Below, one piece after another: positions 27,601-35,346 of a DNA stretch of 64,000 bases. The DNA is taken from the NCBI GenBank assembly GCA_943362175.1, contig CALRIU020000016.1, positions 52,433 through 116,432 on the forward strand, given 5' to 3'. A program made the translations under genes and the position numbers. The notes below the pieces were generated by a model. The model was given only the letters and a program-made list of their open reading frames with translations. It made no database searches and was not told the origin of the DNA. This DNA is from UBA4416 sp943362175 (lineage in GTDB: Bacteria > Bacteroidota > Bacteroidia > B-17B0 > Aurantibacillaceae). Position 1 is the stretch's first letter, and the number at the start of each line of letters is the position of its first letter.

Positions 27601-29016
27601 ATACTCGTAATCGCGCGACGATTCCATAAAGCCGCCGTTATTGTTACAGCTGTTTGTTGTTGTCATTGGACTGGTCAGCTGCGTATTGATCTGGTTGGTC
27701 GTGGTATTGGTACGTGCCGGCATCAGGCCATTAGCCGTATTGGTAATAATGCTGTATAGCGTATTGGCATTGTTATAAGGCTGCACACTATCAGTCTGCG
27801 GACTGTTATCCGTAATACGGAAATTCGGATCAGCCTGGCAGTTTGGATCCGAGAGTTGCGTATTGATATGCGCCCCGCTTTCACCCAGATCGGAGAAGCC
27901 CACAAAGCTCCTCACGTTTTCGGTGCTTCCGGTCTGGTTGGTAATATATACCTCCGCTTTGGTGATCACGATAGGCGTTGCCACAATCGGAAGCGTTTGC
28001 ATCCAGTCATCGTAATTATCGCGGAAATAGTGCCCGAGGTAATAGTGTTTGTTCACCTCATAATTATCAGCCGTCACAACGAAGTTCTGGATCTGCGCGC
28101 CTCCCTGTACGGAAACCTCCTGTTTCTTGCCACGCTGCTGCGAGAAGATGGTTGTAGCCGTCAGGCGGCCAAACTGCAACTGCATCTTAACCCCGAACAA
28201 GCTCTGGCTCCCCGTAATTAAGGTGCTGTTGAGCGGCAGGCTCACATTACCCGCTTCAATTTTTTTGATGATCTCGTCTTCGTAGCCCGTATACTCCAGC
28301 TTCATCTGGTTTTCCCAGTCGAAAGAAGCCTCCGTATTATAGTTGGTGGTAATTTTCAGCTTATCCCCGATCTTCCCGATCAGGTTTAACTGGATCCGCA
28401 TGTTAAAATCGAAGTTGGTTACCTTCTGCTGACGTTGAGGAATCGCCGGGTTTAAGGTTTTGTTCCGGTTGAGGGCAAAAATAAGCTCTGCCGTACCTGT
28501 AGGCTTGATGTCTACCGTGTTTCCACCGAAAATCCGGTCGAAAATCTCATTGTTAACCGTTAATTTCGGGATAATGCCCTTCTTATTCTGGTTATTCAGG
28601 TCGTCGGCCTTGATTTTTGAGCGCCAGTGATCCTTTACTGCTTTTTTGAATAAAGCATCCTGGTAATCCTGAAACTCCACATAGGTTTCGGGCCGGTAAT
28701 CCAGGTCCCCCATCTTTTGGGTAATGTCGTAATTACCCGTTTTAGGGTTATAATTGGTTTCCGTCTTGATGTTGGAAGGATTGGAAAGGTAAAGGCCGTT
28801 ATTGTCGTTATAGACCGGCTGCACATTGCTGTTGTCGTTGAATTCGTATGGCAGATCCTCTTTGGACACTACCGGTGTATCGGGCGGAAGCGCCGCCTCT
28901 TCGTAATAATGCGGCTTGCTCAAAGGCGATGTCTTGGCTTTGGAACCAACCACAACGCTCATTAATCCGATGGATACAGAAGCAACAACAAGAAATTTAA
29001 ACCCTCCTTTTACCAC
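21634..29016 (-). CDS. sprA: T9SS outer-membrane translocon protein SprA
   Basis: 2460 residues, close to the usual 2400 for SprA. A signal peptide (GFKFLVVASVSIGLMSVVVG) is followed by very long beta-rich regions with conserved passages such as GNTVDIKPTGTAELIF, LLGKIGDKLKITTNYNTEASFDWEN, LPYEFND and many aromatic strand ends; the C-terminus LFYDWIRTSPQTSN and FSLRFNLQ is barrel-like. SprA is the large outer-membrane pore of the type IX secretion system, needed for gliding and export of CTD-tagged proteins, several of which are encoded in this window. It lies 9 bases after ruvA, the same adjacency seen in other Bacteroidota. The gene appears intact. Confidence 0.96.
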   Translation of the reverse strand: MVKGGFKFLVVASVSIGLMSVVVGSKAKTSPLSKPHYYEEAALPPDTPVVSKEDLPYEFNDNSNVQPVYNDNNGLYLSNPSNIKTETNYNPKTGNYDITQKMGDLDYRPETYVEFQDYQDALFKKAVKDHWRSKIKADDLNNQNKKGIIPKLTVNNEIFDRIFGGNTVDIKPTGTAELIFALNRNKTLNPAIPQRQQKVTNFDFNMRIQLNLIGKIGDKLKITTNYNTEASFDWENQMKLEYTGYEDEIIKKIEAGNVSLPLNSTLITGSQSLFGVKMQLQFGRLTATTIFSQQRGKKQEVSVQGGAQIQNFVVTADNYEVNKHYYLGHYFRDNYDDWMQTLPIVATPIVITKAEVYITNQTGSTENVRSFVGFSDLGESGAHINTQLSDPNCQADPNFRITDNSPQTDSVQPYNNANTLYSIITNTANGLMPARTNTTTNQINTQLTSPMTTTNSCNNNGGFMESSRDYEYVTNARRLNPSEFTINTRLGFISINQSINNDVAVAVAYQYTYNGKTYQVGEFSDQFTTGPLYLKLLKGTLTNPKYLTWDLMMKNVYSIGAYNLNSQDFKCDVYYNNIETGVDVPYVPAGSRNGQLYLQVMGLDKLSVNGDKYSDGVFDFIKDYTINPTNGRVYLSSKEPFGNNLRDKFAPSDFPAADRYIYQELYDSTRTIAQQMQEKNRYKLKGQYKSASGAEISLNALNIPQGAVSVTANGQKLVENQDYTVDYTLGRVKIINESILNSGANIKVSTESNSLFNVQQKSLFGTRLDYKVNKDLILGGTLLRLNEKPVTQKVNIGDEPVSNTIWGLDYNYKTDAPFLTRLVDKIPLINTKEMSTIVTQGEFAQLIPGNAKAIGKTGTSYIDDFEGSISLIDIKSPQAWSLASIPQGQNAMFPEAVLNNDIRTGNNRAQFNWYTIDNLFYGQQNSNLKPSNIPKETYSNNFMRQVLETELFPSKTPANGQPVVLSVLDLAFYPNERGPYNYDANPISGYSAGASSKGQLNLPENRWGGIMRRLETNDFQAANIEYIQFWMMDPFNEDYDSTKTYEGMDRNNGPSGEMFINLGNISEDVVKDGGMLYENGLPGAPNGPNAGLSTSGGNIGVYPILTPASNAFVNEVNDRPFQDIGYDGMIDTTEARKFGNFVSSIGNGGAYDQSRKLVQEALTDPSSDNYLHPKDASYDGLGTLLGNTLHRYKKYNGSEGNSPTGDLATVNGVNVVGSNSPNIEDVNKDNTLNETESYYQYRVKISPQDFQTSKVGENYLVNVTEGTTTIDGISKKVNWYQFKIPVAEYEAAIGSIEGLNSIRFMRVFMRGFNKPVVCRLARFELVRSDWRRYQYDLQKPGEYIANDDNTTSFDVSAVSLQENATRTPVNYVIPPGIQQQQNVQTTNLVLLNEQALSLRACNLKDGDSRAIYKNIDLDVRSFKKMRMFMHAEQMGSDILNDGDVTVFVRLGSDFNNNYYEYEIPVKVTPKGYYDPNDETAKYNVWPQENEFIMDFEEITGVKTNRNSTTGLDLSAAQKPYTETFGGYNITVVGNPNLATVKSMMIGIRNPKDNSALPKCVEVWVNELRLTDFQNKGGWAATGRVQAKLADFGQVSLSALYSLPFFGSIEKKVSERSRETTFQWDAATTFQLGKFFPVKWKVNLPVYYAYGQTRITPMFNPYDPDVLIDNKAIDATVKNEIKKNAQDITVRKGYNFSNVRVDGFKKEGRAPMPWDVSNFSVTYAYNEVTRHNVNIANSIVKSYRGALSYNYAINAKAWTPFKKTKNKVLNNKWLAIVKDINVTPLPSRLGFNTDVNRTYSELLNRDITSFYSGTSDQFTKPQFNKTFMMTRNYDLQWAFTKNLKFDFTANNEARIMESPDRIDTDTERVQIQNNLKKLGETVGYRHQANLNYQLPINKIPIFDFVNSSVKYGSTYTWTRRPFAQEEIGNTIQNTNTKSANVALTMPTLYNKIPYFRKINTGSNGKAGGKGPKASESKNDTTKKDNSVKDIGEFLARGIMMIKQVSVAFSQTNGTGLPGFMPSSQYLGMDNNSRYGFAPGFSFVSGSNDSILRKAINNNWLTQNPNQSLPYTTTQTDNFTYRANVEPHGSLKIELNGTKSNGFSQSLFVRYDSTQRDNSNRGYMFETPTYSGNYSISVFTLGRSFKDKGKGAESALFDEFLLIRPNIAEELAKSNPNSAGLQSPGGGLPAYVDGYSTTQQDVLLGAFYEAYTGRRLKGVGTDKMFKQIPLPNWNVSWDGLGKLKVMKKYFQSVTVRHAYRSIYTLGGYSNNLLFAEGGGTRVPISSTVGGGTPNFNPRYTIAGATITEAFSPLIKFDFKFNKPGLLANFEIKKDKTVNLNITGPQIIETKGQEYIVGVGYRYPKLKINSLKIKGKPLESDLNLKIDLSYRRNLTIIRKIVDEISTPTGGQNIISLKTALDYQLTPNINLRLFYDWIRTSPQTSNSFPTANTNAGFSLRFNLQ

Positions 29017-29025
29017 GCTGATTTC

Positions 29026-29619
29026 TTACATGTTTTTTAGCGCCGATTTGATCAGCAGTTCCACATTATCAGTACCAACACCTTGTTGTTTTATTGCTTT
29101 TTCGATGGCTTTTTCCGCTGTCATTTTTGGAAATCCTAAGGTCATGAGAGCCATTAACGCCTCGTCCTTATTTTTATTGTATGATGTCGTTAAAATCTGT
29201 GAAATTCCCCCTTCATGCTTGCCCATTTTACCCTTCAGGTCCACCACAATCCGTTGAGCAGTCTTCTCTCCAATGCCTTTTATGCTTTTTAACATTGTGA
29301 CGTTGGCGGTGTTGATTGCCCCTGCAATTTCTACCGGCGATAAGGAAGAAAGCATGAGGAGCGCGCTGCCTCCTCCTACCCCCGAAACAGAGATCAGCTT
29401 GCGGAACAATTCGCGTTCCTCGCTGTCGGCAAAACCATAATACCTGGGATTATCATCCCTCACATACACACTTTCTACAAAAAGCTTTGCGGAAGTTTTT
29501 CCCTGAATAGCCGTATAGGTAGTGAGGGAAATAAGCAAGCCGTAGCCGACCCCGTTGCTTTCTACAACTGCATAAGCAGGATTCAGTTCGGCTATTTGCC
29601 CATTGATATAGCTGATCAT
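29026..29619 (-). CDS. ruvA: Holliday junction DNA helicase subunit RuvA
   Basis: 197 residues. Domain I (residues 1-65, MISYINGQIAELNPAYAVVESNGVGYG) is an OB fold; domain II has two helix-hairpin-helix motifs (VSGVGGGSAL and IKGIGEKTAQRIVVDL); domain III (about 150-197) ends the protein and contacts RuvB. It binds four-way junctions and positions the RuvB motor for branch migration in recombinational repair. RuvB and RuvC are not in the window. sprA follows nine bases later, probably on the same transcript. Confidence 0.97.
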   Translation of the reverse strand: MISYINGQIAELNPAYAVVESNGVGYGLLISLTTYTAIQGKTSAKLFVESVYVRDDNPRYYGFADSEERELFRKLISVSGVGGGSALLMLSSLSPVEIAGAINTANVTMLKSIKGIGEKTAQRIVVDLKGKMGKHEGGISQILTTSYNKNKDEALMALMTLGFPKMTAEKAIEKAIKQQGVGTDNVELLIKSALKNM

Positions 29620-29736
29620 AAGAGGCGTGAAAATAATAAAAAATCAGCCAATAACGTGAAAAAAAGTTAATATATTTTGAATCCGGAATTAACCGTTTGT
29701 TGTTAAAATTTAACCGGTAAGGGCGGGGGTATGAAC

Positions 29737-29766
29737 TTTGGTTATTTTAAATAATTGTTATATTTG
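29737..29766 (+). promoter_or_regulatory. full Bacteroidota promoter before plsY (TTTG-N18-TATATTTG)
   Basis: TTTG at 29737-29740 and TATATTTG at 29759-29766, 18 bases apart, match the -33/-7 consensus. The predicted leader is about 28 bases before the TTG start at 29798. This is the cleanest promoter in the window. Confidence 0.65.
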
Positions 29767-29797
29767 CGTAACTAAAAACTAAACACAAAACAAAGAT

Positions 29798-30433
29798 TTG
29801 GAAACTACGATCATCATTTCTCTCTTAGTGTCTGCTTACCTGATTGGATCCATTCCAACAGCCGTTTGGTGGGGTAAGCGTTTTTACGGTATCGACGTCC
29901 GCGAATTTGGCAGCGGAAATGCAGGCGCCACCAACACATTCCGGGTTTTAGGAAAAAAAGCGGGGATTCCTGTTCTCATCATTGACATTGTAAAAGGCCT
30001 TTTGGCTACTTCCCTGGCCTTTTTATCTCCTTATGTATTTGACAGCAACCAGTTTGTGAACCTGGAGCTTGGCCTGGGCATTGCAGCACTTGTAGGACAC
30101 ATATTCCCGGTATTTGCAGGCTTCAGGGGCGGCAAAGGTGTAGCGACCATACTCGGTGTGGTGATCTGCCTCACACCCTTCACCAGCCTGCTGGTGCTGT
30201 TTGTGTTCCTTTCGGTGCTCATCGCTTCCAAATACGTATCCCTTTCTTCCATGATTGCCGGTATTTCCTTTCCGCTGATCTTAAACCTCGTTTTAAAAAA
30301 CAACAACGAAACCCTGATGACATTCTCCATTTTCGTAGCCGTCATGCTGATCGTCACACATAAAAAAAATATCACGCGCCTGTGGAAAAGACAGGAATCG
30401 AAAACCTACCTGTTTGCAAAGAAAACAGCTTAA
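29798..30433 (+). CDS. plsY: glycerol-3-phosphate acyltransferase PlsY
   Basis: 211 residues, about five to seven membrane helices. The PlsY motifs are present: motif 1 SGNAGATNTFRVLGKKAG, motif 2 GHIFPVFAGFRGGKGVAT, and a later polar motif in the cytoplasmic loop. It acylates the 1-position of glycerol-3-phosphate using acyl-phosphate, starting phospholipid synthesis. The start codon is TTG at 29798 (METTIIIS), since no ATG lies nearby. It has its own promoter and terminator, so it is a single-gene transcript facing away from ruvA. Confidence 0.95.
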   Translation: METTIIISLLVSAYLIGSIPTAVWWGKRFYGIDVREFGSGNAGATNTFRVLGKKAGIPVLIIDIVKGLLATSLAFLSPYVFDSNQFVNLELGLGIAALVGHIFPVFAGFRGGKGVATILGVVICLTPFTSLLVLFVFLSVLIASKYVSLSSMIAGISFPLILNLVLKNNNETLMTFSIFVAVMLIVTHKKNITRLWKRQESKTYLFAKKTA

Positions 30434-30437
30434 TCAG

Positions 30438-30467
30438 GAAAACCGGCTCAGAGGCCGGTTTTTTTAT
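30438..30467 (+). terminator. intrinsic terminator of plsY
   Basis: AAAACCGGCCTC-type stem: AACCGGC pairs with GCCGGTT around a short loop and is followed by seven Ts. It starts five bases after the plsY stop. Confidence 0.85.
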
Positions 30468-30840
30468 GCCCTCTGCCGGAGTCAATGGTATTAAAGGACT
30501 CCGCGGCGGCTCCACTCAGTCCTCCCCGGCTCAGCCAACACTCCTTTTATCACGAGGTGCTCCGATGTGAGTGAAAATTCTATTGTTGAGCCTATCCCCT
30601 CCTGGTTAAGCATCCGGGAGCGTTTTTAGGAAAGACTTTTTTGAATCGTTAAAGCAGTCGACTTGCCGTAATCAGTTACCCGGTTTCATTTCTGTAGGCG
30701 TTCCATTGCTAAAGCAGGCAAGGAGTTCGGGGTCGGAGTGGCTTCAGCTCATGACCTGTCACGATCAGTCACCCGAAGGGCTATGAGAACCGGCTGTTGA
30801 GCTCCTTGTCCCGGTCCCAATAGCTATCGGGAGAGCTGAC
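30468..30840. other. intergenic region with degenerate repeats
   Basis: About 370 bases with no convincing gene. It contains CTCCGCGGC...CTCAGTCC...GGCTCAGCC (30498-30535), a degenerate relative of the CTCAG-type element, and a near-palindrome TCCCAATAGCTATCGGGA at 30815-30832 (one mismatched pair). The CCCGATAGCTATCGGG motif recurs in many Bacteroidota intergenic regions, so this may be a fragment of a short repeat. No tRNA-like fold was recognised. Confidence 0.4.
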
Positions 30841-30844
30841 ACCA

Positions 30845-30883
30845 CAAAAAAGCGGCCCGGAATATACTTCCGGGCCGCTTTCA
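30845..30883 (-). terminator. intrinsic terminator of the M43 protease gene
   Basis: Stem AAGCGGCCCGGAA/TTCCGGGCCGCTT (arms 30850-30862 and 30868-30880, five-base loop). On the minus strand the stem is followed by TTTTTTGTGG, so it terminates the protease transcript whose stop is at 30900. Confidence 0.85.
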
Positions 30884-30899
30884 AAAATCAGCTGAATAC

Positions 30900-33044
30900 T
30901 TATTCGATGATCAGTTTTTTAGAAACTTTCTGATCACCCAGGAATACATTGATCACATAAACACCTTTGGCAAGCGTACCGTTTTTGTTTACAGTATAGT
31001 TCGCCCTGTTTCCGTTCATGTTAACGTTTTCTGACTCTTCCACAACCCTTCCCACGATATCCATCACGCTTACTTTTAGTTTCGCGTCTGAAACCGTATT
31101 AAAATCAATGGTAGAAGAAGCATTGGTTGGATTCGGATAAATCATCATATCAAGGGATTTTTCCAGTTCATTGAGGCCAACAGACCCTGAGAGGTTAATC
31201 TGGTCGATGAAGATATTATTGGAGCTACCGGTGGAAGCATCGCTCTTGAACCAGAAACGGAACTTCACGCTTGGCTTGTTGTTCAACGCCGTTAATAAGC
31301 TGGAAGGCACCGATACCTGTTTCCATTGCGCAGCCGTTGGAGAGAAAGAAGCTGCCTGCACACCGCCTGAAGCGGAAGCCATGCTGGCCATATTCGGAGT
31401 ACCAAGCACATTAGACCATGTCCCGCCACAATCAAGGCTATACTGTACTTTGAAGGTATCGGCCTGTGCCGTTACCTTTTTGGCATAAGCATAGTAGTAC
31501 GAAAAAGCCACATTGGTGGTAGTGGAGAAATCATAAATAGGTGTTTCGAAAATATCGATGTGGCCTCCTGAGCTTGCCTGGGCGGCATTGTTCAGGAACA
31601 TGCTTTGTGCAGTGCTGTTACCGCCCGTAGAAGGATTAACCGCCCATGCCACGGAGCCCGCATTGTTATTGATAACCGTGATACCGCCCGGAATGGCCGT
31701 GCCTGTTTCGAAATCATAGGTATTTGGCAATAAAACACCGCCTGCGCCCTGTACAACGGTAATGTAAGACGTTTGGGTTTTGGTATTGTTTCCGGAAGGG
31801 TTGGTAGCAACCAGCGATACCGAGTAGGTACCAGGTGCTGCATAAGTAACAACAGGAGCATTGGCAGTAGAGGTTGGAGGGGTGCCGCCTTCAAAGGTCC
31901 AGGAAACACTTCCTGAAGTACCCAGCTCACTTTCATTGGTAAATGTCACCGTATTACCGGCGCATACATTTTTCTTATTGGCATCAAAATTGGCAACCGG
32001 CGCGCAGGTATAGCCCGGTGTAATGCCTGTAGCAATCAGATTGGCTGCCGACCATAAGTTATTTCTTCCGGCAGTAGCGCTGGCGGCCGCAGCCCTCATC
32101 CGTGTTACCTGCCCCTGTGTAAAGTTTTTAGGGCAGCTTGAGTAATCCATGAAATTCTCTACGTTCCATAAATTGCCTGATCCTGAGCAGGAGTTGGAGT
32201 TGCTCACCGGGCATTGGCTTAACACCCCTTTGGTTGGAGGTGTATCCGTTACAGCATCATCGCCGCAGGTTGTTCCCGGGCTATTAGTACTTCCGAACGT
32301 ATGGCTCAGGTTGAACCAGTGGCCGATCTCATGACTTAACGCCCTGGTGCTCAGGCCGGAAAGTTCGCTGGAGCGGTATACAATGGCATCGGAATTAACA
32401 CCCGGCGAAGAACCCGGCAAATAAGTATAACCGCCAATATAGGTACCGGAAGTCGTTGGGCAGGTAACACCTGTACCATAGATACAATTCACGATATACA
32501 CATTCAGGTATTTTTCACGCGGCCAGCGGTTGGTACCGGTTCCGGAGTAGTTATAAGCCCCCCCGTTCTGATTCCAGTAGATACTTTCATTGTCGTGGCG
32601 AATGATACCGTTGGTACAATTTCCGTTCGGATCTCTTTTGGCCAGGGCAAATACCATTTCGGCATCTACGTAAATGGATTTAAAATTAGGGTACACGCTG
32701 GCAGTATCGGCGCCTTTGCGGCCGTAATCTCTGTTTACCTGGGCAATGGCATCGATGAATACCTGGTCGGCAATATTCTGAGGGCCCATGATATGGAATA
32801 CCACCGGAATAGTATAGCTCACCGCTGCAGCCCGTTGCGCCATCTGCGTTTTGGCCAGCTCTGCCTGGTATTCCTGCTCCAATTGTGATTGGATGAGGTT
32901 GTATTTAAGCTTCAGATTGGGATCTGCTTTGAAAGCCTCTTCCATCACTTCATAGGTGTTGCAAGGTTGCTTGTTACCGTTCTCCTGGGCAATGCCTGCA
33001 AGAAACAGGCTGGTACCCAATAAGGTCAGAAATTGTTTTTTCAT
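30900..33044 (-). CDS. secreted M43 zinc metalloprotease with PKD and T9SS type A sorting domain
   Basis: 714 residues. Signal peptide to about residue 19; protease domain about 70-330 with the metzincin zinc motif HEIGHWFNLSH and a Met-turn (ENFMDYSSC) plus FTQGQVTRMR typical of pappalysin-like M43 enzymes. A PKD domain (about 350-430) contains the WTFEGGTP segment; a MAM-like or concanavalin-like beta region follows (about 440-620). The C-terminal 85 residues (NELEKSLDMMIYPNPTNASST ... KGVYVINVFLGDQKVSKKLIIE) are a T9SS type A sorting domain. It should be secreted through SprA and may be cell-surface attached. Catalytic residues are intact. Confidence 0.93.
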   Translation of the reverse strand: MKKQFLTLLGTSLFLAGIAQENGNKQPCNTYEVMEEAFKADPNLKLKYNLIQSQLEQEYQAELAKTQMAQRAAAVSYTIPVVFHIMGPQNIADQVFIDAIAQVNRDYGRKGADTASVYPNFKSIYVDAEMVFALAKRDPNGNCTNGIIRHDNESIYWNQNGGAYNYSGTGTNRWPREKYLNVYIVNCIYGTGVTCPTTSGTYIGGYTYLPGSSPGVNSDAIVYRSSELSGLSTRALSHEIGHWFNLSHTFGSTNSPGTTCGDDAVTDTPPTKGVLSQCPVSNSNSCSGSGNLWNVENFMDYSSCPKNFTQGQVTRMRAAAASATAGRNNLWSAANLIATGITPGYTCAPVANFDANKKNVCAGNTVTFTNESELGTSGSVSWTFEGGTPPTSTANAPVVTYAAPGTYSVSLVATNPSGNNTKTQTSYITVVQGAGGVLLPNTYDFETGTAIPGGITVINNNAGSVAWAVNPSTGGNSTAQSMFLNNAAQASSGGHIDIFETPIYDFSTTTNVAFSYYYAYAKKVTAQADTFKVQYSLDCGGTWSNVLGTPNMASMASASGGVQAASFSPTAAQWKQVSVPSSLLTALNNKPSVKFRFWFKSDASTGSSNNIFIDQINLSGSVGLNELEKSLDMMIYPNPTNASSTIDFNTVSDAKLKVSVMDIVGRVVEESENVNMNGNRANYTVNKNGTLAKGVYVINVFLGDQKVSKKLIIE

Positions 33045-33184
33045 TCGAGCAATTGTTTTATTTGTGTGTTTGAATTATAAATAGCGATTACAATATACGT
33101 AAAAATACTTAATTTAAAAAATTCAATTTTTTTACAATTTCATAACAAAAATCAGACGCGCCAGCCCTTAAATCTATTTAGAAA

Positions 33185-34111
33185 TTATTTTTTAGCGCTA
33201 TTTTCTTTGGTATTCAACGCCATCATCTGGCGGAGTGTTTTTTCCATACCATCCACACTCCCATCCAGGAAGATCACATTGCCTTTCCCCTGCTCTGCGA
33301 AGTTCTTAACGGCTTCGGTCCACATACTGAATAGAATCAGGGACGTATCGAGGTCGGACTCCTTCATTTGCCTGGCCGCTTCTGCCATACCGCGGGCTAC
33401 TTCCTCCCGGAAAAGGGCGATCCCCTGCCCGCGCATCTGCGCCGCTTCTTTTTCGGCAGTCGCCGAGATCTTGATGAAATTACCTTCGGCTTCCGCCGCT
33501 TTGGTCCTGGTGATCAGTAAAGCCTGTCCTTCGTTCTCGGCAGCGGCCTTTAAGTTATTGCTGGCCACTACCTTCGCCATGGAGCGCATCACCTCTTCAT
33601 CAAAGGTAATGTCGTTGAGCTGCAGGTCGATGAGGTGATAGCCCCACTCTTCCAGCATCATATCCAGCTGTTCCTTAACGGCTTCTACAATGTCCCTTCT
33701 CAGCGACAGTACTTCCGATTGCTTTTTGGTAGCCACAAAAGCCCTCACCGAACCTTCGATGGAGCGTACCAGGGCCTGCATCAGGTTTCGTTCATCCACA
33801 AACTTAAAGGCGACATTCTTAATCGATTCCTCGTTCTGGTTTACTACCGCATACAACAACATGGCCGTGAAATTCACATTGGCCTGGTCAATCGTCACCG
33901 CCTGGAACCCCAGCTCCACGCTTTTGTTCTGGATCGAGATCTTTTTATAGACCTTCTCAATAAAGGGGATTTTCATGTTCAGGCCGGGAGTGAGAATCCG
34001 TTTATACTTCCCAAAAACGGTAATAACTGCCACAGTTCCCTGCTGAACGGTTACAAAGGACAAAAATACCAGCAGCAAAGCCAGCACGGAGAGTGTAATA
34101 ATAAATGGCAT
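33185..34111 (-). CDS. SPFH/Band 7 domain membrane protein (slipin-like)
   Basis: 308 residues. One N-terminal membrane segment (FIITLSVLALLLVFLSFVTV) leads to an SPFH domain (about 25-190, QQGTVAVITVFGKYKRILTPGLNMKIPFIE) and a coiled-coil region rich in Ala/Glu (about 190-280), ending in a polar tail. It belongs to the stomatin/prohibitin superfamily, which organises membrane microdomains and often scaffolds proteases. Its usual NfeD-type partner is not adjacent. It is transcribed away from the TPR gene at 34175. Confidence 0.9.
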   Translation of the reverse strand: MPFIITLSVLALLLVFLSFVTVQQGTVAVITVFGKYKRILTPGLNMKIPFIEKVYKKISIQNKSVELGFQAVTIDQANVNFTAMLLYAVVNQNEESIKNVAFKFVDERNLMQALVRSIEGSVRAFVATKKQSEVLSLRRDIVEAVKEQLDMMLEEWGYHLIDLQLNDITFDEEVMRSMAKVVASNNLKAAAENEGQALLITRTKAAEAEGNFIKISATAEKEAAQMRGQGIALFREEVARGMAEAARQMKESDLDTSLILFSMWTEAVKNFAEQGKGNVIFLDGSVDGMEKTLRQMMALNTKENSAKK

Positions 34112-34174
34112 AATTTTATATTTAAAATTGTTTGTGTAAATTTAGTGATCCATTCGTAAAAACAAAACAATCCA

Positions 34175-35233
34175 TTGAATAACCTATTTAAGTGGCTTAG
34201 CCTTACACTACTGATCCTGTTGCAGATACAGGTTGCTGCCCAAAAAGACACCGCCAAAAGCGCCACTCCCGAAGTGGACCTATACAAGGCTGCCATGAAA
34301 CTGATGGATTCTTCTAAATACGAAGAGGCCATCGTGCCTTTGAAAAAAGCAGTGAAGCTAAAGGCCGATTACATAGAAGCCTGGAATAAAATGGCCCAGG
34401 CAAAGATCAGGCTCAAGGACTTTAAAGGTGCTGAAAAAGATGCGAAAGCGGCTTTGAAAATAGCACCCGATAATTTTGAAGCCCGTAAGAACCAGGCCAT
34501 TGTATACTACGAAAGCCAGAAGTTCAAGGAAGCCAAAGCCGCCATCGATTCGGCCATGGTACTCAATAAAGACGACGCCGAGCTGTTCTACTACCGGGGC
34601 AGGCTGATGTTTGATGGCAAAGCTTATAAGCAGGCCCAGGATGCCGCCAATGAGGCCATCGACCTCAGGCCCAATTACCTGGAGGCCATGTTGCTGAAGG
34701 CCGAAGCCCGCTTTGAGCTGAAAGAATACCTGTACGCCATCCGGGAAATAGATGCTGCCATGAAAGTCATGCCGGCCGACAAGCCGGTGTACAGCGCCTA
34801 TAAGACGCGTGCCAAAGCCCGTTTCGAAACCAAGGATTATAAAAACGCGGTCAACGACTGGAACGTATACCTCGAAGCCTTTCCGGAAGAGGAAGAAGCC
34901 CTCATTGCGAGAGGCGCCTGCAAAATAGAGTCTGCCGACAACAGTGGCGCCATCGCCGACCTGGACCAGGCCATTAAAATTAATCCCAAAAACCCGGTGA
35001 GCTATAACTACCGCGGTGTGGCCAAAGGCGAGAACAAGCAATTTGTGGAAGCTCTGAAGGACCTTGATTATGCCATCAAGCTGAAATTCGATTACGGGGC
35101 CGCCTTCGTCAACCGGGCTGCCATTAAGTTTGCGAGCAAAGACAAGCGTGGCGCCTGCGAAGACCTGAACAAAGCCGATAGCCTCGGCGATGAAATGGCG
35201 GTGAAGCTCATCGAACGCTATTGCAAGAATTAG
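34175..35233 (+). CDS. secreted TPR-repeat protein
   Basis: 352 residues. A signal peptide (NLFKWLSLTLLILLQIQVAAQ) is followed by about nine tetratricopeptide units (for example ALKIAPDNFEARKNQAIVYYESQKFKEA, AIKINPKNPVSYNYRGVAKGENKQF) spanning residues 30-340. TPR arrays bind partner proteins. The start is the TTG at 34175, the only start that includes the signal peptide; the first in-frame ATG is inside the mature region. Probably periplasmic. Function unknown; the neighbouring SPFH gene is divergent. Confidence 0.85.
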   Translation: MNNLFKWLSLTLLILLQIQVAAQKDTAKSATPEVDLYKAAMKLMDSSKYEEAIVPLKKAVKLKADYIEAWNKMAQAKIRLKDFKGAEKDAKAALKIAPDNFEARKNQAIVYYESQKFKEAKAAIDSAMVLNKDDAELFYYRGRLMFDGKAYKQAQDAANEAIDLRPNYLEAMLLKAEARFELKEYLYAIREIDAAMKVMPADKPVYSAYKTRAKARFETKDYKNAVNDWNVYLEAFPEEEEALIARGACKIESADNSGAIADLDQAIKINPKNPVSYNYRGVAKGENKQFVEALKDLDYAIKLKFDYGAAFVNRAAIKFASKDKRGACEDLNKADSLGDEMAVKLIERYCKN

Positions 35234-35278
35234 TCACTCCGGGAAATTCTCTCTTTCGTTTTTTTTAATTACAAATTC

Positions 35279-35326
35279 ATACGAATATACCAATCCGTGT
35301 TTATCGTTAGATTTGTATATTCGTAT
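35279..35326. promoter_or_regulatory. perfect inverted repeat flanking the queD promoter
   Basis: ATACGAATATAC (35279-35290) and GTATATTCGTAT (35315-35326) are exact reverse complements, with 24 bases between. The second arm directly follows the -7 element TAGATTTG (35308-35315). The layout fits a dimeric repressor binding site over the promoter of queD, though a stem-loop in RNA is also possible for the downstream part. The regulator is unknown. Confidence 0.65.
35308..35315 (+). promoter_or_regulatory. -7 promoter element before queD (TAGATTTG)
   Basis: TAGATTTG matches TAnnTTTG. Its last base is shared with the right arm of the perfect inverted repeat. The leader to the ATG at 35347 would be about 28 bases, which is too short for a preQ1 riboswitch. 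Confidence 0.5.
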
Positions 35327-35346
35327 CACTATTCATAATCCTTCTG

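Noticed and set aside
34358..35041. Open frame of 227 codons on the minus strand
   Set aside because: Antisense to the TPR gene at 34175.
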